Positions 18,013-28,329 of a DNA stretch of 64,000 nt are shown here, piece by piece. The stretch comes from an uncultured Hyphomonas sp. (GTDB taxonomy: Bacteria > Pseudomonadota > Alphaproteobacteria > Caulobacterales > Hyphomonadaceae): the NCBI RefSeq assembly GCF_963678195.1, contig NZ_OY782759.1, positions 434,001 to 498,000 on the forward strand, written 5' to 3'. A model generated the notes under the pieces. It was given only the letters and a program-made list of their open reading frames with translations, was not told where the DNA came from and searched no databases. Numbering within the stretch: the stretch's first letter is position 1; each line of letters begins with the position of its first letter. Made by a program: the position numbers and the translations under genes.

Positions 18013-19859
18013 TCAGCCTTCCGCAAACTGAAGTTCAGCAAGGCGGGCATAGAGCCCGCCTTTCGCCACCAATTCCTCATGGCTGCCTTCCTCGACGATC
18101 TGCCCGTGTTCCATGACGACGATCCGGTCGGCCCGGCGCACGGTGGACAGGCGGTGTGCGATGACGAGTGTCGTGCGGCCCTCGGAAGCATTTTCGATGG
18201 CGCGGCGTACGGCGGCTTCGCTTTCGGAATCGAGGGCGGAGGTCGCCTCGTCCAGCAGGAGGACCGGCGCATCCCGCACCAGGGCCCGGGCAAGCGCGAT
18301 CCGCTGGCGCTGGCCGCCGGACAGGCTGCGGCCCTTCTGGCCAAGCGGCGTTGCAAGGCCTTCCTTCTCTGACAGGAAATCCATCGCTTCGGCCATGCGG
18401 GCGGCGTGCTCCAGGAGCTTTTCATCCGGATTATCCGTGCCGAAACCGATATTTTCTGCCGCGGTTCCGGTGAACAGGGCGGATTCCTGCGGGGCATAGG
18501 CGAAGTTGTGACGCCAGTCTGCGGGCATGACCTCCGCCGAGGGGACGCCGTCCAGCGTAACCCGGCCGGACTGCGGATCGAACAGGCGCAGGGCGAGGCG
18601 GAAGACGGTCGTCTTGCCTGCGCCGCTCGGGCCGACCAGCGCGACGAACTCGCCGGGCTTCACATTGAGGGAGAAATCCGTCAGCGCCGAGACCGGCTTG
18701 CCGTCACTGGTCGCCTCGTCATAGGCGAAGGTGACATGGTCAAAAGCCAGCGCGCCGGTGATCTTCTCCGGCATCGGGCGGGGCAGGGCGGGCGGGGCGA
18801 TTTCAGGCTCTGCGTGCAGTACTTCGGCGGCCCGGTCGGCAGCGCCAGCTGCCCGCATCACTTCGCCATAGACTTCCGCCAGCATGCCAAAGCCCGAACC
18901 GGCATAGAGCGCATAGAGCACCATGGCGGAGAGGTCGCCGAAGCTCATCTCGCCCTTGGCCACGGCGCGGGCGCCGAGCCACAGCACGCAGACAAAGCCG
19001 CCGAACAGAAGTACCGAGACCATGACGATCATCAGGCTCCGCGCCGTGATCCGGCGCATGGCGGCGGCGAAGGTCGCTTCCACCGCTTCGGTGAAGGTGG
19101 CGAGGCGGCTGTCTTCGCGGCTATAGGCCTGCACGAGTTCAATCGCGTCCAGGGCTTCTGAGGCTTCCGCCCCGGCATCGGCTAGCCGCGACTGGGCCCG
19201 GTTTGACATGGTGCGGATTACCCGGCCCACGACGACCACGGGCAGCATCGCCACGGGCAGCATGGCCAGCAGCGTCAGGCCCAGCTTCCAGTTCACCACC
19301 ATCATCATCGTCAGCGCGCCAAAGGTCGTGATCAGCGTCCGCGTCGCCATCGAGGCGGAGGTGCCGAGAAACTGCTCGATCAGCGTGATGTCGGCGGTCA
19401 GGCGCGAGACCGCTTCGCCGGAACGCATTTTGGCATGGTAGCGGGGCCGAGGGTGAGGAGGTGGGCGTAGAGGTCCCGGCGCAGGTCTGCCGCGATCCGC
19501 TCGCCGAAGCGCGAGACGAAATAGAAGCGCACCGCGCCCAGCACGCCGGAGGTGATGGCAGCGGCGGCCACCCAGAAGAAGGATTTGTCGACCAGTTCCA
19601 GAAGTTTCTGCGTGTTGCCGCCTGCCGCGCGGCCGCTGTCGGCTGCTTTGCCCAGCAGGATCGGCAGGGTCAGGCTGAGGGCCGCTGCGCCCACCAGGAA
19701 GACAAGTGCAATCGCCACGGTGCGCCAGTGCCGTCCGGCATAAGGCAGCAGCAATTTAAGGGGTTTCAGGTTGCGCCCCTTGGGCCGGTCAATGGCCTGT
19801 CCGCCGCCCGGTTCAGCCGTACGGCGGTCTATAGTTTCCTGGGATTCGGTGTCGGCCAT
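18013..19859 (-). pseudogene. ABC exporter (MsbA/LmrA-type half transporter), frameshifted
   Basis: Two overlapping minus-strand frames together make one fused permease-ATPase of about 610 residues. The first (19859-19398) holds the first membrane spans and ends ...[12 protein letters not shown] before leaving frame. The second continues from [20 protein letters not shown] to the C-terminus. The ATPase domain is intact: Walker A GPSGAGKTTVF, signature LSGGQRQRIALARAL, Walker B VLLLDEATSALD and switch TLVIAHRLSTVRRAD. The break lies at 19441-19447, at a GGGG tract, where one missing base explains everything. The gene is either recently broken or an artefact of a homopolymer base call. The cargo is unknown (lipid or multidrug in relatives). 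Confidence 0.88.
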
Positions 19860-20036
19860 TCGGACTGCCTCTGCAGCACTGTGGAAATCGGGTGCAAGCC
19901 CCCTTGCGAAAGGGCTTTTCTTCAGTTACACGCGCCACTTCTGAAAAACGGGCAGCAGTCACGCCCGCGCACCCCTAATGGCGAAGCGCGGCGGCCACAA
20001 GGCCCGCAGGTAACGGATCACAGAAGGGCGCGAGCC

Positions 20037-20255
20037 ATGAAAAAAGAAGGTCATCCCGACTATCACTTCATCACCGTGGTGATGACGGACGGCACTGAGT
20101 ACCAGACGCGCTCCACTTATGGCGCTGAAGGTGATCGCCTCGTGCTGGATATCGACTCCAAATCGCACCCGGCCTGGACCGGCGGCGACGGCAAGCTGAT
20201 GGACCGCGGTGGCCGCGTGTCCCGCTTCAAAGACAAGTTCAAAGGCTTCGTCTAA
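20037..20255 (+). CDS. rpmE: 50S ribosomal protein bL31
   Basis: A 72-residue protein with the alphaproteobacterial L31 pattern: [20 protein letters not shown], then [19 protein letters not shown] and [11 protein letters not shown]. It lacks the CxxC zinc pair, so it is the zinc-independent form. GAAGGG precedes the ATG. The frame reads open far upstream to 19461, but that part is antisense to the ABC gene and not conserved. A hairpin (AAGCCC...GGGCTT, about 19898-19917) lies in the leader and could be involved in control. Confidence 0.95.
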   Translation: MKKEGHPDYHFITVVMTDGTEYQTRSTYGAEGDRLVLDIDSKSHPAWTGGDGKLMDRGGRVSRFKDKFKGFV

Positions 20256-20290
20256 GCCTTCCGCACCGTTTCACGGTTGCGACCCGAACA

Positions 20291-20321
20291 GCCCCGGCCC
20301 GCAAGGCCGGGGTTTTGTTTT
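20291..20321 (+). terminator. Intrinsic terminator after rpmE
   Basis: An 8-bp GC stem CCCCGGCC / GGCCGGGG (20292-20299 and 20305-20312) with CGCAA loop is followed by TTTTGTTTT. It sits 36 bases after the rpmE stop. Confidence 0.92.
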
Positions 20322-20396
20322 GGCGGTGGCTTGCGGGCTTAACCCGCCGTTAAACGCTGAGGCCGAGCTTCCCTGCAAACTGACAGGGAGAGGTCC

Positions 20397-20897
20397 ATGG
20401 GACGGAGCGGCCGGCTCAAGGAATGGTTGATCACGTTCGTGGTGCTTGCGGGTATCGCGTTCGGTATTGCAGTGGTCTCACGGGAACCTGTCGATCCGGC
20501 AGGCCAGGTGCCATTCGATACCTCGTCTGTTTACTGGTCGGATGGCGATTCAGGGCGTCTGGCAGATGGCACCAAATTCCGCCTGCATGGCGTGGATGCG
20601 CCTGAAACCGGGCCGTTGGACTGGGTTTCCGGCGCAAAATGCGAGCGGGAACGCGAGCTGGGCTATCAGGCAAAGGCCCGGGTGCGAGAGCTGACGCGAG
20701 ACCGGGTGCTCACCATCTCCCATGATTACGGCCCGGACCGGTACGGCCGGCTTGTGGTCGACCTGTCGCTTGACGGGCAGGACCTGGCCGCGCGCCTTGT
20801 GGCGGCCGGGACTCACAAGCGTTGGGATTATGATGGCGGCGCTGCCAAGCCCAAATGGTGCACGGGGCGGACCGTGCAACCAATCACCGGATCCTGA
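20397..20897 (+). CDS. Thermonuclease-like (SNase) protein with N-terminal membrane anchor
   Basis: A 166-residue protein with one hydrophobic segment (WLITFVVLAGIAFGIAVV), then a staphylococcal nuclease-like OB fold. Visible parts are VYWSDGDSGRLADGTKFRLHG, with VDAPE right after it, then DRYGRLVVDLSLDGQDLAARLVAAG. SNase cleaves DNA and RNA with calcium. The active-site region RLHGVDAPE is conserved, while the second catalytic arginine region is less clear. It should act outside the cytoplasmic membrane. Another SNase-like protein is encoded at 42390. Confidence 0.8.
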   Translation: MGRSGRLKEWLITFVVLAGIAFGIAVVSREPVDPAGQVPFDTSSVYWSDGDSGRLADGTKFRLHGVDAPETGPLDWVSGAKCERERELGYQAKARVRELTRDRVLTISHDYGPDRYGRLVVDLSLDGQDLAARLVAAGTHKRWDYDGGAAKPKWCTGRTVQPITGS

Positions 20898-20986
20898 TCT
20901 GACGCCTGCACAGCAATTGGCAAATGGCTTGCCCGGCAGGGGGCGGGCCACCTAGGTTGCAGCCTGACCAGAATGGAGCTTTCCCG

Positions 20987-21790
20987 ATGAATTATACGCC
21001 GAAGCGCTGGATCCGGCTTGGCCTTGGGGCGGCCCTTCTCGGCACGGCGGGCCTGTCGGCCTGCGGCGGAGAGGGCGGGGAAGCCGGTGGAACCGCAATC
21101 GCCAGCCCGGCAGGCGCCGCACAGTCCGGCGAAATGACCGGCGAGATGGGAGAAGGCGAAGGCGGCGAAGGTGCGGTCGCGCCGCTCGATCCGGCCCTGC
21201 TTGTTCCCGTCGACCAGCGCGCGGCGATGATCGCGAGCGAGGCGGCAGTAGGCGCAGCGCTCAGCCGGGCAGGGGAGGAGGATGCGGCGGCCGAACATTT
21301 CCGGCTCGCGATCGATGATATCAAGCCGGGCGGCCTGTCGCGCCTCGTCGAAAAAGGCCTCGATCCGGAGCTGTTCGACGCTGCCGCAGAGGCGCTCGAA
21401 GACGGTGCCGGCCCTCTGGAAACCGAAACAGCCGTCGCCGCAGTCGAGACAAATGTGCGTGAGTTGCAGGCCAATGCCGGGGGCGACACGGTCGAACTCA
21501 TCATCTTCCTGATGAAGCGCTGCGAGAATGCCTACCGGTCGGGCGTGACCTTTTCGAACGAGATCGACAATCCGGTCGCCTATCAGAAAGCCTGGGGCTA
21601 TGCCGTCACGGCGCAGGAGCTGGCTGGCAAACTCGATCCTGAAGAGGCCAGCGGATTGCAGCTGGAACTGAAGATGCTGGTCCTGATGTGGCCCGCAGAA
21701 GGGCCGGTCTCAGGCGATGTGCCGGCCCCGCCTTCAACCTTCCTGTCCCAGCTCAGCCGGATCGGTCTGGAGCTTTCAACGCTCGAGTAG
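20987..21790 (+). CDS. Lipoprotein of unknown function
   Basis: A 267-residue protein with a lipobox TAGLSAC near residue 25, followed by a Gly/Glu-rich linker (GGEGGEAGG, EMTGEMGEGEGGEG). The mature part is mostly helical and acidic, with an Ala-rich repeat-like stretch (SEAAVGAALSRAGEEDAAAEHFRLAID) that resembles a tetratricopeptide helix pair. I do not recognise a family. ATG 20987 has GGAG upstream. Its 3' end overlaps the convergent TlpA gene by 15 bases. Confidence 0.75.
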   Translation: MNYTPKRWIRLGLGAALLGTAGLSACGGEGGEAGGTAIASPAGAAQSGEMTGEMGEGEGGEGAVAPLDPALLVPVDQRAAMIASEAAVGAALSRAGEEDAAAEHFRLAIDDIKPGGLSRLVEKGLDPELFDAAAEALEDGAGPLETETAVAAVETNVRELQANAGGDTVELIIFLMKRCENAYRSGVTFSNEIDNPVAYQKAWGYAVTAQELAGKLDPEEASGLQLELKMLVLMWPAEGPVSGDVPAPPSTFLSQLSRIGLELSTLE

Positions 21791-22360
21791 GTGGTCGATA
21801 AAGCCGACGGCCTCGAATGAGGACCAGTCCGCTTCCCCGGCCAGCCGGGCGATTTCCTTGCCGTCCGGGCCATAGAGAATGCTGGTCGGAAAGCCCTGAA
21901 CGCCGCTGTCATAGACAAGTTCGTACTGTTCCGGCGTCACGATGCGGAACGGGATGTTGGCGGCGCCCAGCTGGCCGAGGCGCTTCTCCGCATAGTCCCT
22001 GTCTTCGGCGGCATCGACACTGATGGCGACGACTTCGAAATCGTCCCCGCCGCGCGCTTTCTGCAAGGCGCCGAGCGACGGCATCTCCTTTTCGCAGGGC
22101 GCGCACCAGGTGGCCCAGAAGTTCACGAGGATGGTCTTGCCCTGGAATTCGTCCAGCGTATGGGGCGATCCATCTGCCGTATAGAAGGGCGCAGGGGCGA
22201 CCGCGTCCCCTGCCGATGCGAAATCCAGCTTGGCCAGTCCGCCCGTAGCGTACTTTGCCAGTGGATTTTCATCCTGTTTTCCGATGCCTGCGCTGATCAG
22301 CACGTAGACAATTGCGATCACACCGACCAAGAAGAGGCCGGGAATGGCGTAGCGCCGCAT
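21776..22360 (-). CDS. TlpA-family thiol:disulfide oxidoreductase
   Basis: A 194-residue periplasmic thioredoxin-fold protein tethered by an N-terminal membrane segment (AIPGLFLVGVIAIVYVLISAG). The redox centre is WCAPC in NFWATWCAPCEKEMPSL, and the cis-proline region is GVQGFPTSILYGPDG. Such proteins reduce disulfides in cytochrome c maturation or other periplasmic clients. ATG 22360 is preceded by GGAAGG. It is divergent from argH, with only 38 bases between starts, an order common in alphaproteobacteria. Confidence 0.92.
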   Translation of the reverse strand: MRRYAIPGLFLVGVIAIVYVLISAGIGKQDENPLAKYATGGLAKLDFASAGDAVAPAPFYTADGSPHTLDEFQGKTILVNFWATWCAPCEKEMPSLGALQKARGGDDFEVVAISVDAAEDRDYAEKRLGQLGAANIPFRIVTPEQYELVYDSGVQGFPTSILYGPDGKEIARLAGEADWSSFEAVGFIDHLLER

Positions 22361-22398
22361 GTTTGCGCCTTCCGTTAGTTTGTTGAAGGGGTATGCCA

Positions 22399-23796
22399 AT
22401 GACCGGTGGCAAAGGCCAGACGATGTGGGGGGGGCGGTTTGCCGCGACCCCATCCGATATAATGGAAGAAATCAACGCCTCCCTCGATATTGACCGGCGG
22501 ATGGCTGAGGAAGACATCGCCGGAAGCCGGGCCCATGCAGACATGCTTGCGGAGATGGGCATCATCTCGTTCGATGACAATGAGGCGATTCAGGCCGGGC
22601 TGGACCAGGTGCTGAACGAGCTGCGCGACGGTTCGTTCCCGTTCCGGCGCGAGCTTGAAGACATCCACATGAATGTCGAGGCGCGGCTGAAGGAAATTGT
22701 CGGGGAACCGGCTGGCCGCCTGCACACGGCCCGCTCGCGGAATGACCAGGTGGTGACGGATTTCCGCCTCTGGACCCGCCGGGCGCTGGACCATTCGGCC
22801 CGTCTGATCGGCGGTCTGCAGGGCGCCCTCATCCGGCGCGCAGAAGAACATACCGGCACGATCATGCCGGGCTTTACCCATTTGCAAACGGCCCAGCCGG
22901 TGACGCTCGGCCATCACCTGCTGGCCTATGTCGAGATGACGTCCCGTGACTGGACCCGCCTGTCGGACTGCGCGAACCGTCTCAATGAGTGCCCGCTGGG
23001 CGCCGCCGCGCTCGCCGGGACCGGGTTCCAGATCGACCGGGACATGACCGCCGAAGCGCTTGGCTTTGCCCGCCCGATGGCAAATTCGCTGGATGCTGTC
23101 TCCGCCCGCGATTTCGCGCTGGAGGCGCTCGCCGCCCTCTCGATTGCTGCGACGCACCTCTCGCGCCTCGCCGAAGAGATCGTGCTGTGGAGCAGCGCGC
23201 AATTCGCTTTTGCCCAGCTGACCGACGAATGGTCGACCGGTTCCTCGATCATGCCGCAGAAGCGCAATCCGGACGCGGCCGAGCTGGTACGCGCCAAGGC
23301 GTCGCTGATCACCGGGTTTTATGCTGGCCTGCAGGGCGCCGTGAAGGCGCTGCCGCTCGCCTATGCCAAGGATCTGCAGGACGACAAACGCCTGACCTTC
23401 GAGGCCTTCGACACGTTCGATCTGTGCGTTCGCGCCATGACCGGCATGGTCGAGACGATGGCGTTCAAGCCGGACAATATGCGCGCGGCGGCCGCCAAGG
23501 GCTTTTCCACGGCGACGGACCTTGCCGACTGGCTGGTCCGGGAGCTCGGCCTGCCATTCCGTGAGGCGCATCATGTGACCGGATCTCTGGTGGCCTTGGC
23601 AGAAGGGAAGGGCGTCGATCTGGCCGATCTGGCGCTGGAGGACATGCAATCTGTTCACAAGGACATCACCAAAGGTGTTTTTGATGTCCTGACGGTTGAA
23701 GCTTCTGCCTCATCTCGGACATCATATGGTGGCACAAGCCCTGTTCGTGTTGCCGAACAGGTGGCACAGTGGAAGCAGAGACTTGGACTGGAGTGA
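22399..23796 (+). CDS. argH: Argininosuccinate lyase
   Basis: Last step of arginine synthesis: cleaves argininosuccinate to arginine and fumarate. The 465-residue product has [39 protein letters not shown], and the fumarase/lyase signature [21 protein letters not shown] prefer ATG 22399 over ATG 22393 because GAAGGGG ends only two bases before the latter. It heads a run of five genes (argH, lptM, a lipoprotein, lysA, DUF4175), with short gaps or overlaps, so arginine and lysine synthesis genes are probably co-transcribed. Confidence 0.96.
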   Translation: MTGGKGQTMWGGRFAATPSDIMEEINASLDIDRRMAEEDIAGSRAHADMLAEMGIISFDDNEAIQAGLDQVLNELRDGSFPFRRELEDIHMNVEARLKEIVGEPAGRLHTARSRNDQVVTDFRLWTRRALDHSARLIGGLQGALIRRAEEHTGTIMPGFTHLQTAQPVTLGHHLLAYVEMTSRDWTRLSDCANRLNECPLGAAALAGTGFQIDRDMTAEALGFARPMANSLDAVSARDFALEALAALSIAATHLSRLAEEIVLWSSAQFAFAQLTDEWSTGSSIMPQKRNPDAAELVRAKASLITGFYAGLQGAVKALPLAYAKDLQDDKRLTFEAFDTFDLCVRAMTGMVETMAFKPDNMRAAAAKGFSTATDLADWLVRELGLPFREAHHVTGSLVALAEGKGVDLADLALEDMQSVHKDITKGVFDVLTVEASASSRTSYGGTSPVRVAEQVAQWKQRLGLE

Positions 23797-23804
23797 CCCG
23801 CCGC

Positions 23805-24038
23805 ATGAAACGCCCCCTGGCTGTTGCCGCCCTTATCCTTGGTAGCCTGATCCTGCCGGCCTGTGGCCTGACGGGAGACCTGAAGCGTCCGGACCCGCTG
23901 TGGGGTGACCCGCAGGATGTCGAGGCCGAACTGCCTGAAGGAGACAGCTCGTCCCTGCCGTCCCTGCCGCCCCGCGAGGATGCCGAGGATTCCGGCGTCG
24001 GCGATGATGATGAACTTCTGGGCGGCCTTGAGGATTGA
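23805..24038 (+). CDS. lptM: LptM-like (YifL) small lipoprotein
   Basis: A 77-residue lipoprotein with lipobox LILPAC followed by the compact motif CGLTGDLKRPDPLWGDP. It resembles CGxxGxLxxP of LptM, which helps LptD mature in the LPS translocon. The rest is acidic and low complexity (DDDELLGGLED). Its position between argH and lysA is the known neighbourhood of this family. The call rests on lipobox, motif and synteny rather than on overall sequence. Confidence 0.78.
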   Translation: MKRPLAVAALILGSLILPACGLTGDLKRPDPLWGDPQDVEAELPEGDSSSLPSLPPREDAEDSGVGDDDELLGGLED

Positions 24039-24042
24039 TCCC

Positions 24043-24294
24043 ATGAACAGAGCTGAATTCCGGCCGGCCGGGCGTGTGCTCGGCGGTTTTGCCCTCCTTG
24101 CTGCCCTCGGTGCCTGTGCCACAGGGACTGAAATCCGCGCAGTCAACGCGCCGGGCGCCTATGAGCCTGTCTCGGTGGTTGCCGCCGTGGAGCCTGAGGA
24201 CGGCCCGCAGGTGAACCAGTGGGGCGGGATTGTCCCCGAGGCCAAACCGGTGACGCCCGTCGACGATGGCGCACTCGGTGAAATCGGCGGCTAG
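24043..24294 (+). CDS. Small lipoprotein, unknown
   Basis: An 83-residue protein with lipobox LAALGAC (C25) starting 4 bases after the LptM-like gene. The mature part is short, Pro/Val-rich and without charge clusters (AYEPVSVVAAVEPEDGPQVNQWGG). I do not recognise it. Its place inside the tight argH-lysA run argues it is expressed. It may work in the same envelope process as the LptM-like protein, but this is inference. Confidence 0.7.
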   Translation: MNRAEFRPAGRVLGGFALLAALGACATGTEIRAVNAPGAYEPVSVVAAVEPEDGPQVNQWGGIVPEAKPVTPVDDGALGEIGG

Positions 24295-24302
24295 GCGGCT
24301 CC

Positions 24303-25577
24303 ATGCACCATTTTGACTATCGGGACGGACGGCTTCACTGTGAGGAAGTCGATCTTGCAAAGCTGGCCGATGAAGTCGGCACGCCTTGCTATGTCTACTC
24401 CACCGCCACGCTCCGGCGCCACGCCCGGGTCATTGCCGCGGCCTTTGAGGGGCAGGACTGCCTGATTGCGTTCTCGGTAAAGGCAAATTCGAACCTCGCC
24501 GTGCTCGCGACACTCGCTGAAGAAGGCTGCGGTGCGGATGTCGTCAGCGGCGGGGAATTGCAGCGTGCCCTGCGCGCCGGGATTCCGGCGTCGAAAATCG
24601 TATTCTCCGGCGTCGGCAAGACCGCGCGGGAGATGGAATTGGGGCTTCGCGAAGGCATCCACCAGTTCAATGTGGAAAGCGCTGCCGAGCTTCGTCTCCT
24701 GTCTTATGTCGCAAACGGTCTGGGCCAGCAGGCGCCGATTGCCATTCGCGTGAATCCGGACGTCGCGGCTGGCGGCCACCCGAATATTTCTACCGGCAAG
24801 AAGGGCGACAAGTTCGGCGTGCCATGGACCGAGGCGGAAGACCTCTATGCCGAAGCGGCAACGCTGCCCGGCATCCGGGTCGTCGGTGTCGATGTTCATA
24901 TCGGCAGTCAGATCGGCGATCTCGTGCCGATGCGGGCCGCCTTCGAGAAAGTCGTCGGCCTTGCCCAGCGCCTGCGCGCGGCCGGGCATGACATCGCCCG
25001 GATTGATGTCGGCGGCGGGCTCGGCATTCCCTACAAGCAGGGCGATGAGCCACCCCCGCCATCGGCCTATGCGGCGATGATCGCGGAGGTCAGCGCCGGG
25101 CTTGGCGTGCAGGTCATCCTGGAGCCGGGCCGGGTCATCGCCGGCAATGCGGGGGTCATGCTGGCCACCGCACTCTATGAGAAGACGGCACCCGACCGGT
25201 CTTTCCTGATCGTCGATGCCGGGATGAACGATCTGATGCGGCCGGCGCTGTATGGCGCACACCATGATATCCGCCCGGTGAAACAGGCCGCCCCGGACGC
25301 AGCCGGAAAGACCTATGACGTTGTCGGCCCGATCTGCGAGTCGACCGACAAATTTGCCGCCGGGCGGGATATGCCTGCTGTGGCGCCGGGGGACCGGCTC
25401 GCCTTCATGTCAGCCGGGGCCTATGGCGCGGTGCTGTCTTCGGCCTACAATACGCGGCCCCTCGTGCCGGAAGTGCTGGTCAATGGCGACAGGTTCGACA
25501 TTGTCCGACGCAGGCCGGATCTTGAGGAGATGCTGCAACTGGAACAGGTGCCGGATTGGCTGAAAAGGACGGACTGA
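24303..25577 (+). CDS. lysA: Diaminopimelate decarboxylase
   Basis: PLP enzyme that decarboxylates meso-diaminopimelate to lysine. The 424-residue protein has the Schiff-base lysine K60 in AFSVKANSN, VSGGELQRAL, VHIGSQIGDL, DVGGGLGIPY, the phosphate-binding EPGRVIAGNAG and the active-site CESTDKFA. All expected motifs are present at normal spacing. It starts 9 bases after the small lipoprotein and overlaps the DUF4175 gene by 22 bases. Confidence 0.97.
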   Translation: MHHFDYRDGRLHCEEVDLAKLADEVGTPCYVYSTATLRRHARVIAAAFEGQDCLIAFSVKANSNLAVLATLAEEGCGADVVSGGELQRALRAGIPASKIVFSGVGKTAREMELGLREGIHQFNVESAAELRLLSYVANGLGQQAPIAIRVNPDVAAGGHPNISTGKKGDKFGVPWTEAEDLYAEAATLPGIRVVGVDVHIGSQIGDLVPMRAAFEKVVGLAQRLRAAGHDIARIDVGGGLGIPYKQGDEPPPPSAYAAMIAEVSAGLGVQVILEPGRVIAGNAGVMLATALYEKTAPDRSFLIVDAGMNDLMRPALYGAHHDIRPVKQAAPDAAGKTYDVVGPICESTDKFAAGRDMPAVAPGDRLAFMSAGAYGAVLSSAYNTRPLVPEVLVNGDRFDIVRRRPDLEEMLQLEQVPDWLKRTD

Positions 25578-28318
25578 ACACGATCAGGACAAAAGTCGCG
25601 GCCACGCGCCGCCGGCTGAACCTGCTCGCGTTCGGCCGGGCCTTCTGGCCGCTGTTCGTCTTTGTCGTCCTGTTCCTGTGCATGGCCCTTGCGGGGGCGT
25701 TCGACCAGCTGCCTTCCGCCATCGGGGCTGTCCTGACCCTGCTGTTCCTGCTGGGCGGGGCGATCTTCCTGTTGCGCGGCATGCGGCGCTATTCTCCGCC
25801 GGGCGACACAGAGGCCGCACAGGTGCTCGACCGCCAGTCGGCGCTGCGCCCGGTGTCGTCGCTGACCGACCGGCCAGCATCCCCGAACCGGGGCTCGCAG
25901 GCATTGTGGGTCCGCCACCGTGACCGGCTGCTGAAGGCCGCGCGGGAACTGAAGCTGCCGGACTTGTCATCTGAATGGCGCCAACTCGACCCGTTCCGTC
26001 TGCGCTATGTCCTGCCTGCCGCCCTGATCGGCTTCACCGTCCTGGCAGCCGGGGAGGGGCCGGGCCGCCTGATGCGGGCCTTCAGCCCGGACTATGGCGC
26101 GCTGGTTGGGGCAGACGACATGACCGTCGAGGCCTGGGTCATCCCGCCGGACCATACCGGCCGGGCGCCGGTCTTCCTGAAGCCGGGGCTGAACGATGTC
26201 CGCGTGCCGCGCGGATCCGAGATTACCTTGCGGACCGAAGCGCCGTCGGCGCCGCGCCTGATCCTGAAGGGACGGCATCGCACCTCCGCCAAATTTGCGG
26301 CCACGCCGGATGGCGCCTGGGAGGCCAAGGCGATCCTCGAGGAAGACGCCCGCGTCTCCGTGCACTGGTGGGGCGAGCGGGCGGCCTGGCGGCTGCTGGC
26401 CTCGCCTGACGATCCGCCGGTGGTGGAGTTCGTTTCCATCCCGACCTATGGCCGCCTCGACCGGACGGAATTCGCCTGGACCGCGCATGACGACTACGGC
26501 GTCGTGAAGGCGGAATTGTCGATCCGCCTGAAGGAGCCGCACCCGGCCGCGCCGGATGAGGAAGACCGGGTGGCCATCCCGCTTGCCGCGCCCTCCATGC
26601 AGGAGATCAAGGATACGACCCAGATCGACCTGACCCGCCATCGCTGGGCGGGCCTGCCGGTGGATGTGCATCTGGTGGTCACCGATGCGTCCGGCCAGGA
26701 AGGCGTGAGCGAGACGGTCCCCTTCGTGCTTCCGGAGAAACTCTTCCTCGACCCCATCGCCCGTGTAGCCCAGGAAGTACGTGTCACCGTGCTCCGTGAA
26801 CCGAGGGACTACGCAGCGCAGACAAAGAACCCGTTTGCCCTGAAACAGGACGCCCTCAACACCGAAGCGGCCAACCGGCTGAACAATGCCCCGCCGGATG
26901 TCCAGAAGGCTGCGCTGATGCTCGATTCCGTCACCCTGATGGGCGAGCGCTATATGCCGAACCAGGCCTACTATCTTACGTTCCGGGTGGCCGAGGGCAT
27001 GCTGGAATCTGCCGGCACCAAGGAAGAGGCTAAAGCGGTCGACCCGTTGCTCTGGTCTCTGGCGCTGAAGGCAGAATATGGCAACGCAGCCGATGCTCTG
27101 CGCCGGCTGGAAGCGGCCCGGCGCGCGCTGGAGCAGGCCCTGCGCGATGGCGCTTCGGAAGATGAGATCCGTCGGCGGATGGAAGCCTTCCGGGATGCCG
27201 CCAATGAATACCTTGCGGCCAAAATGGCCGAAGCCATCGCTAATGGCGGCGACATGCCCGACGAGAATCAGGACGGCATGGCCATGGGCGGCGGTCAGAA
27301 TCTTGGCGGGCAGGACTTCGAGGACATGCTGAATGCCCTTCAGGACCTGACCGATACCGGCGCCACCGAACAGGCCCGCCAGCTGCTGTCCGACATCACC
27401 AACATGTTGCAGAATCTGGAATTCCAGCGTGGGCAGAGTGGCAATGGCATGGCCGGCATGCCGGGGGATTCTTCGGACGGTGAAGAGCCGGAAGACCTGC
27501 CGCAGGAAGAGCAGGAAATGACCGACGCCATGCGCCGCCTGTCAGAGATCCTGCGCGAACAGCGCCAGCTGAATGATGACACGCTGGCTCAGCAGCGCGG
27601 TGAAATGCCATCGGGCCAGCAGGGCCAGTCAGGACAGGACTCCGGTCAGGAGTCCGGCCAGCAACAGGGCGGCCAGCAAGGCCAGCAGCCCGGTGAGCAA
27701 GCCGGACAGGGCGGTCAGGGCCAAGGCGCCAATCCGTCGGAAGGCGATGGCACGCTAGGCGGCAACCGGCCGGGCGGCGAGCGTCCGGGAACGAACAGTT
27801 TTGCAGGAACGGATGAAGGCGGGGCACCCCAGTCCGGCGGAACCCTTGCAGAGCGTCAGGCTCGTCTTGGCGAGCTGGTCGAGCAATTCGCCCGCGAGCG
27901 CGGTCTCGGGGAAGGGGCCGGTCAGGAAGATGCGCTGAGCGGCGCCATCGACCCGCAGGCGCTGGCTGAGATCCGGGACGCCCTGCGCGGGGCAGAAGGG
28001 AATCTTGCCCGCGGCAATGATGGGGCCGCATCGGAAGAGCAGGAACGCGCGACGCAGGGCCTGTCGGACCTGAACCGCAATCTCGCTGCAATGCTTGACG
28101 AGATGCAACGCGAGCGGACCAATCAGGGGCAGGCGACCAATGACCCCTTCGGGCGCCAGACGGGTGGCCTCGGCAATAATGGAGAGTCTGTCCGTGTGCC
28201 GGAAGAGGCTGAGCGCCAGCGCGCCAAGGACATTCTGGAAGAGCTGCGCCGCCGTTACAATGAGAGTGACAGCGAAGAAGAACGCGAATATCTCCGCCGC
28301 CTGCTCGACCGGTTCTAG
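25556..28318 (+). CDS. TIGR02302/DUF4175 family large membrane protein
   Basis: A 920-residue protein with two N-terminal membrane segments (FVFVVLFLCMALAGAF and IGAVLTLLFLLGGAIFLLRG), a third near residue 160, a beta-rich middle part and a long helical C-terminal part. A Gln/Gly-rich low-complexity linker (residues about 680-735) follows the acidic helix region. The family is conserved next to lysA in alphaproteobacteria but its function is not established. The frame starts with TTG 25556 and overlaps lysA, so translational coupling is likely; no ATG exists near. The C-terminus ends in a Glu/Arg-rich helix (EEEREYLRRLLDRF). Confidence 0.85.
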   Translation: MAEKDGLNTIRTKVAATRRRLNLLAFGRAFWPLFVFVVLFLCMALAGAFDQLPSAIGAVLTLLFLLGGAIFLLRGMRRYSPPGDTEAAQVLDRQSALRPVSSLTDRPASPNRGSQALWVRHRDRLLKAARELKLPDLSSEWRQLDPFRLRYVLPAALIGFTVLAAGEGPGRLMRAFSPDYGALVGADDMTVEAWVIPPDHTGRAPVFLKPGLNDVRVPRGSEITLRTEAPSAPRLILKGRHRTSAKFAATPDGAWEAKAILEEDARVSVHWWGERAAWRLLASPDDPPVVEFVSIPTYGRLDRTEFAWTAHDDYGVVKAELSIRLKEPHPAAPDEEDRVAIPLAAPSMQEIKDTTQIDLTRHRWAGLPVDVHLVVTDASGQEGVSETVPFVLPEKLFLDPIARVAQEVRVTVLREPRDYAAQTKNPFALKQDALNTEAANRLNNAPPDVQKAALMLDSVTLMGERYMPNQAYYLTFRVAEGMLESAGTKEEAKAVDPLLWSLALKAEYGNAADALRRLEAARRALEQALRDGASEDEIRRRMEAFRDAANEYLAAKMAEAIANGGDMPDENQDGMAMGGGQNLGGQDFEDMLNALQDLTDTGATEQARQLLSDITNMLQNLEFQRGQSGNGMAGMPGDSSDGEEPEDLPQEEQEMTDAMRRLSEILREQRQLNDDTLAQQRGEMPSGQQGQSGQDSGQESGQQQGGQQGQQPGEQAGQGGQGQGANPSEGDGTLGGNRPGGERPGTNSFAGTDEGGAPQSGGTLAERQARLGELVEQFARERGLGEGAGQEDALSGAIDPQALAEIRDALRGAEGNLARGNDGAASEEQERATQGLSDLNRNLAAMLDEMQRERTNQGQATNDPFGRQTGGLGNNGESVRVPEEAERQRAKDILEELRRRYNESDSEEEREYLRRLLDRF

Positions 28319-28329
28319 AAGGGACGCGT

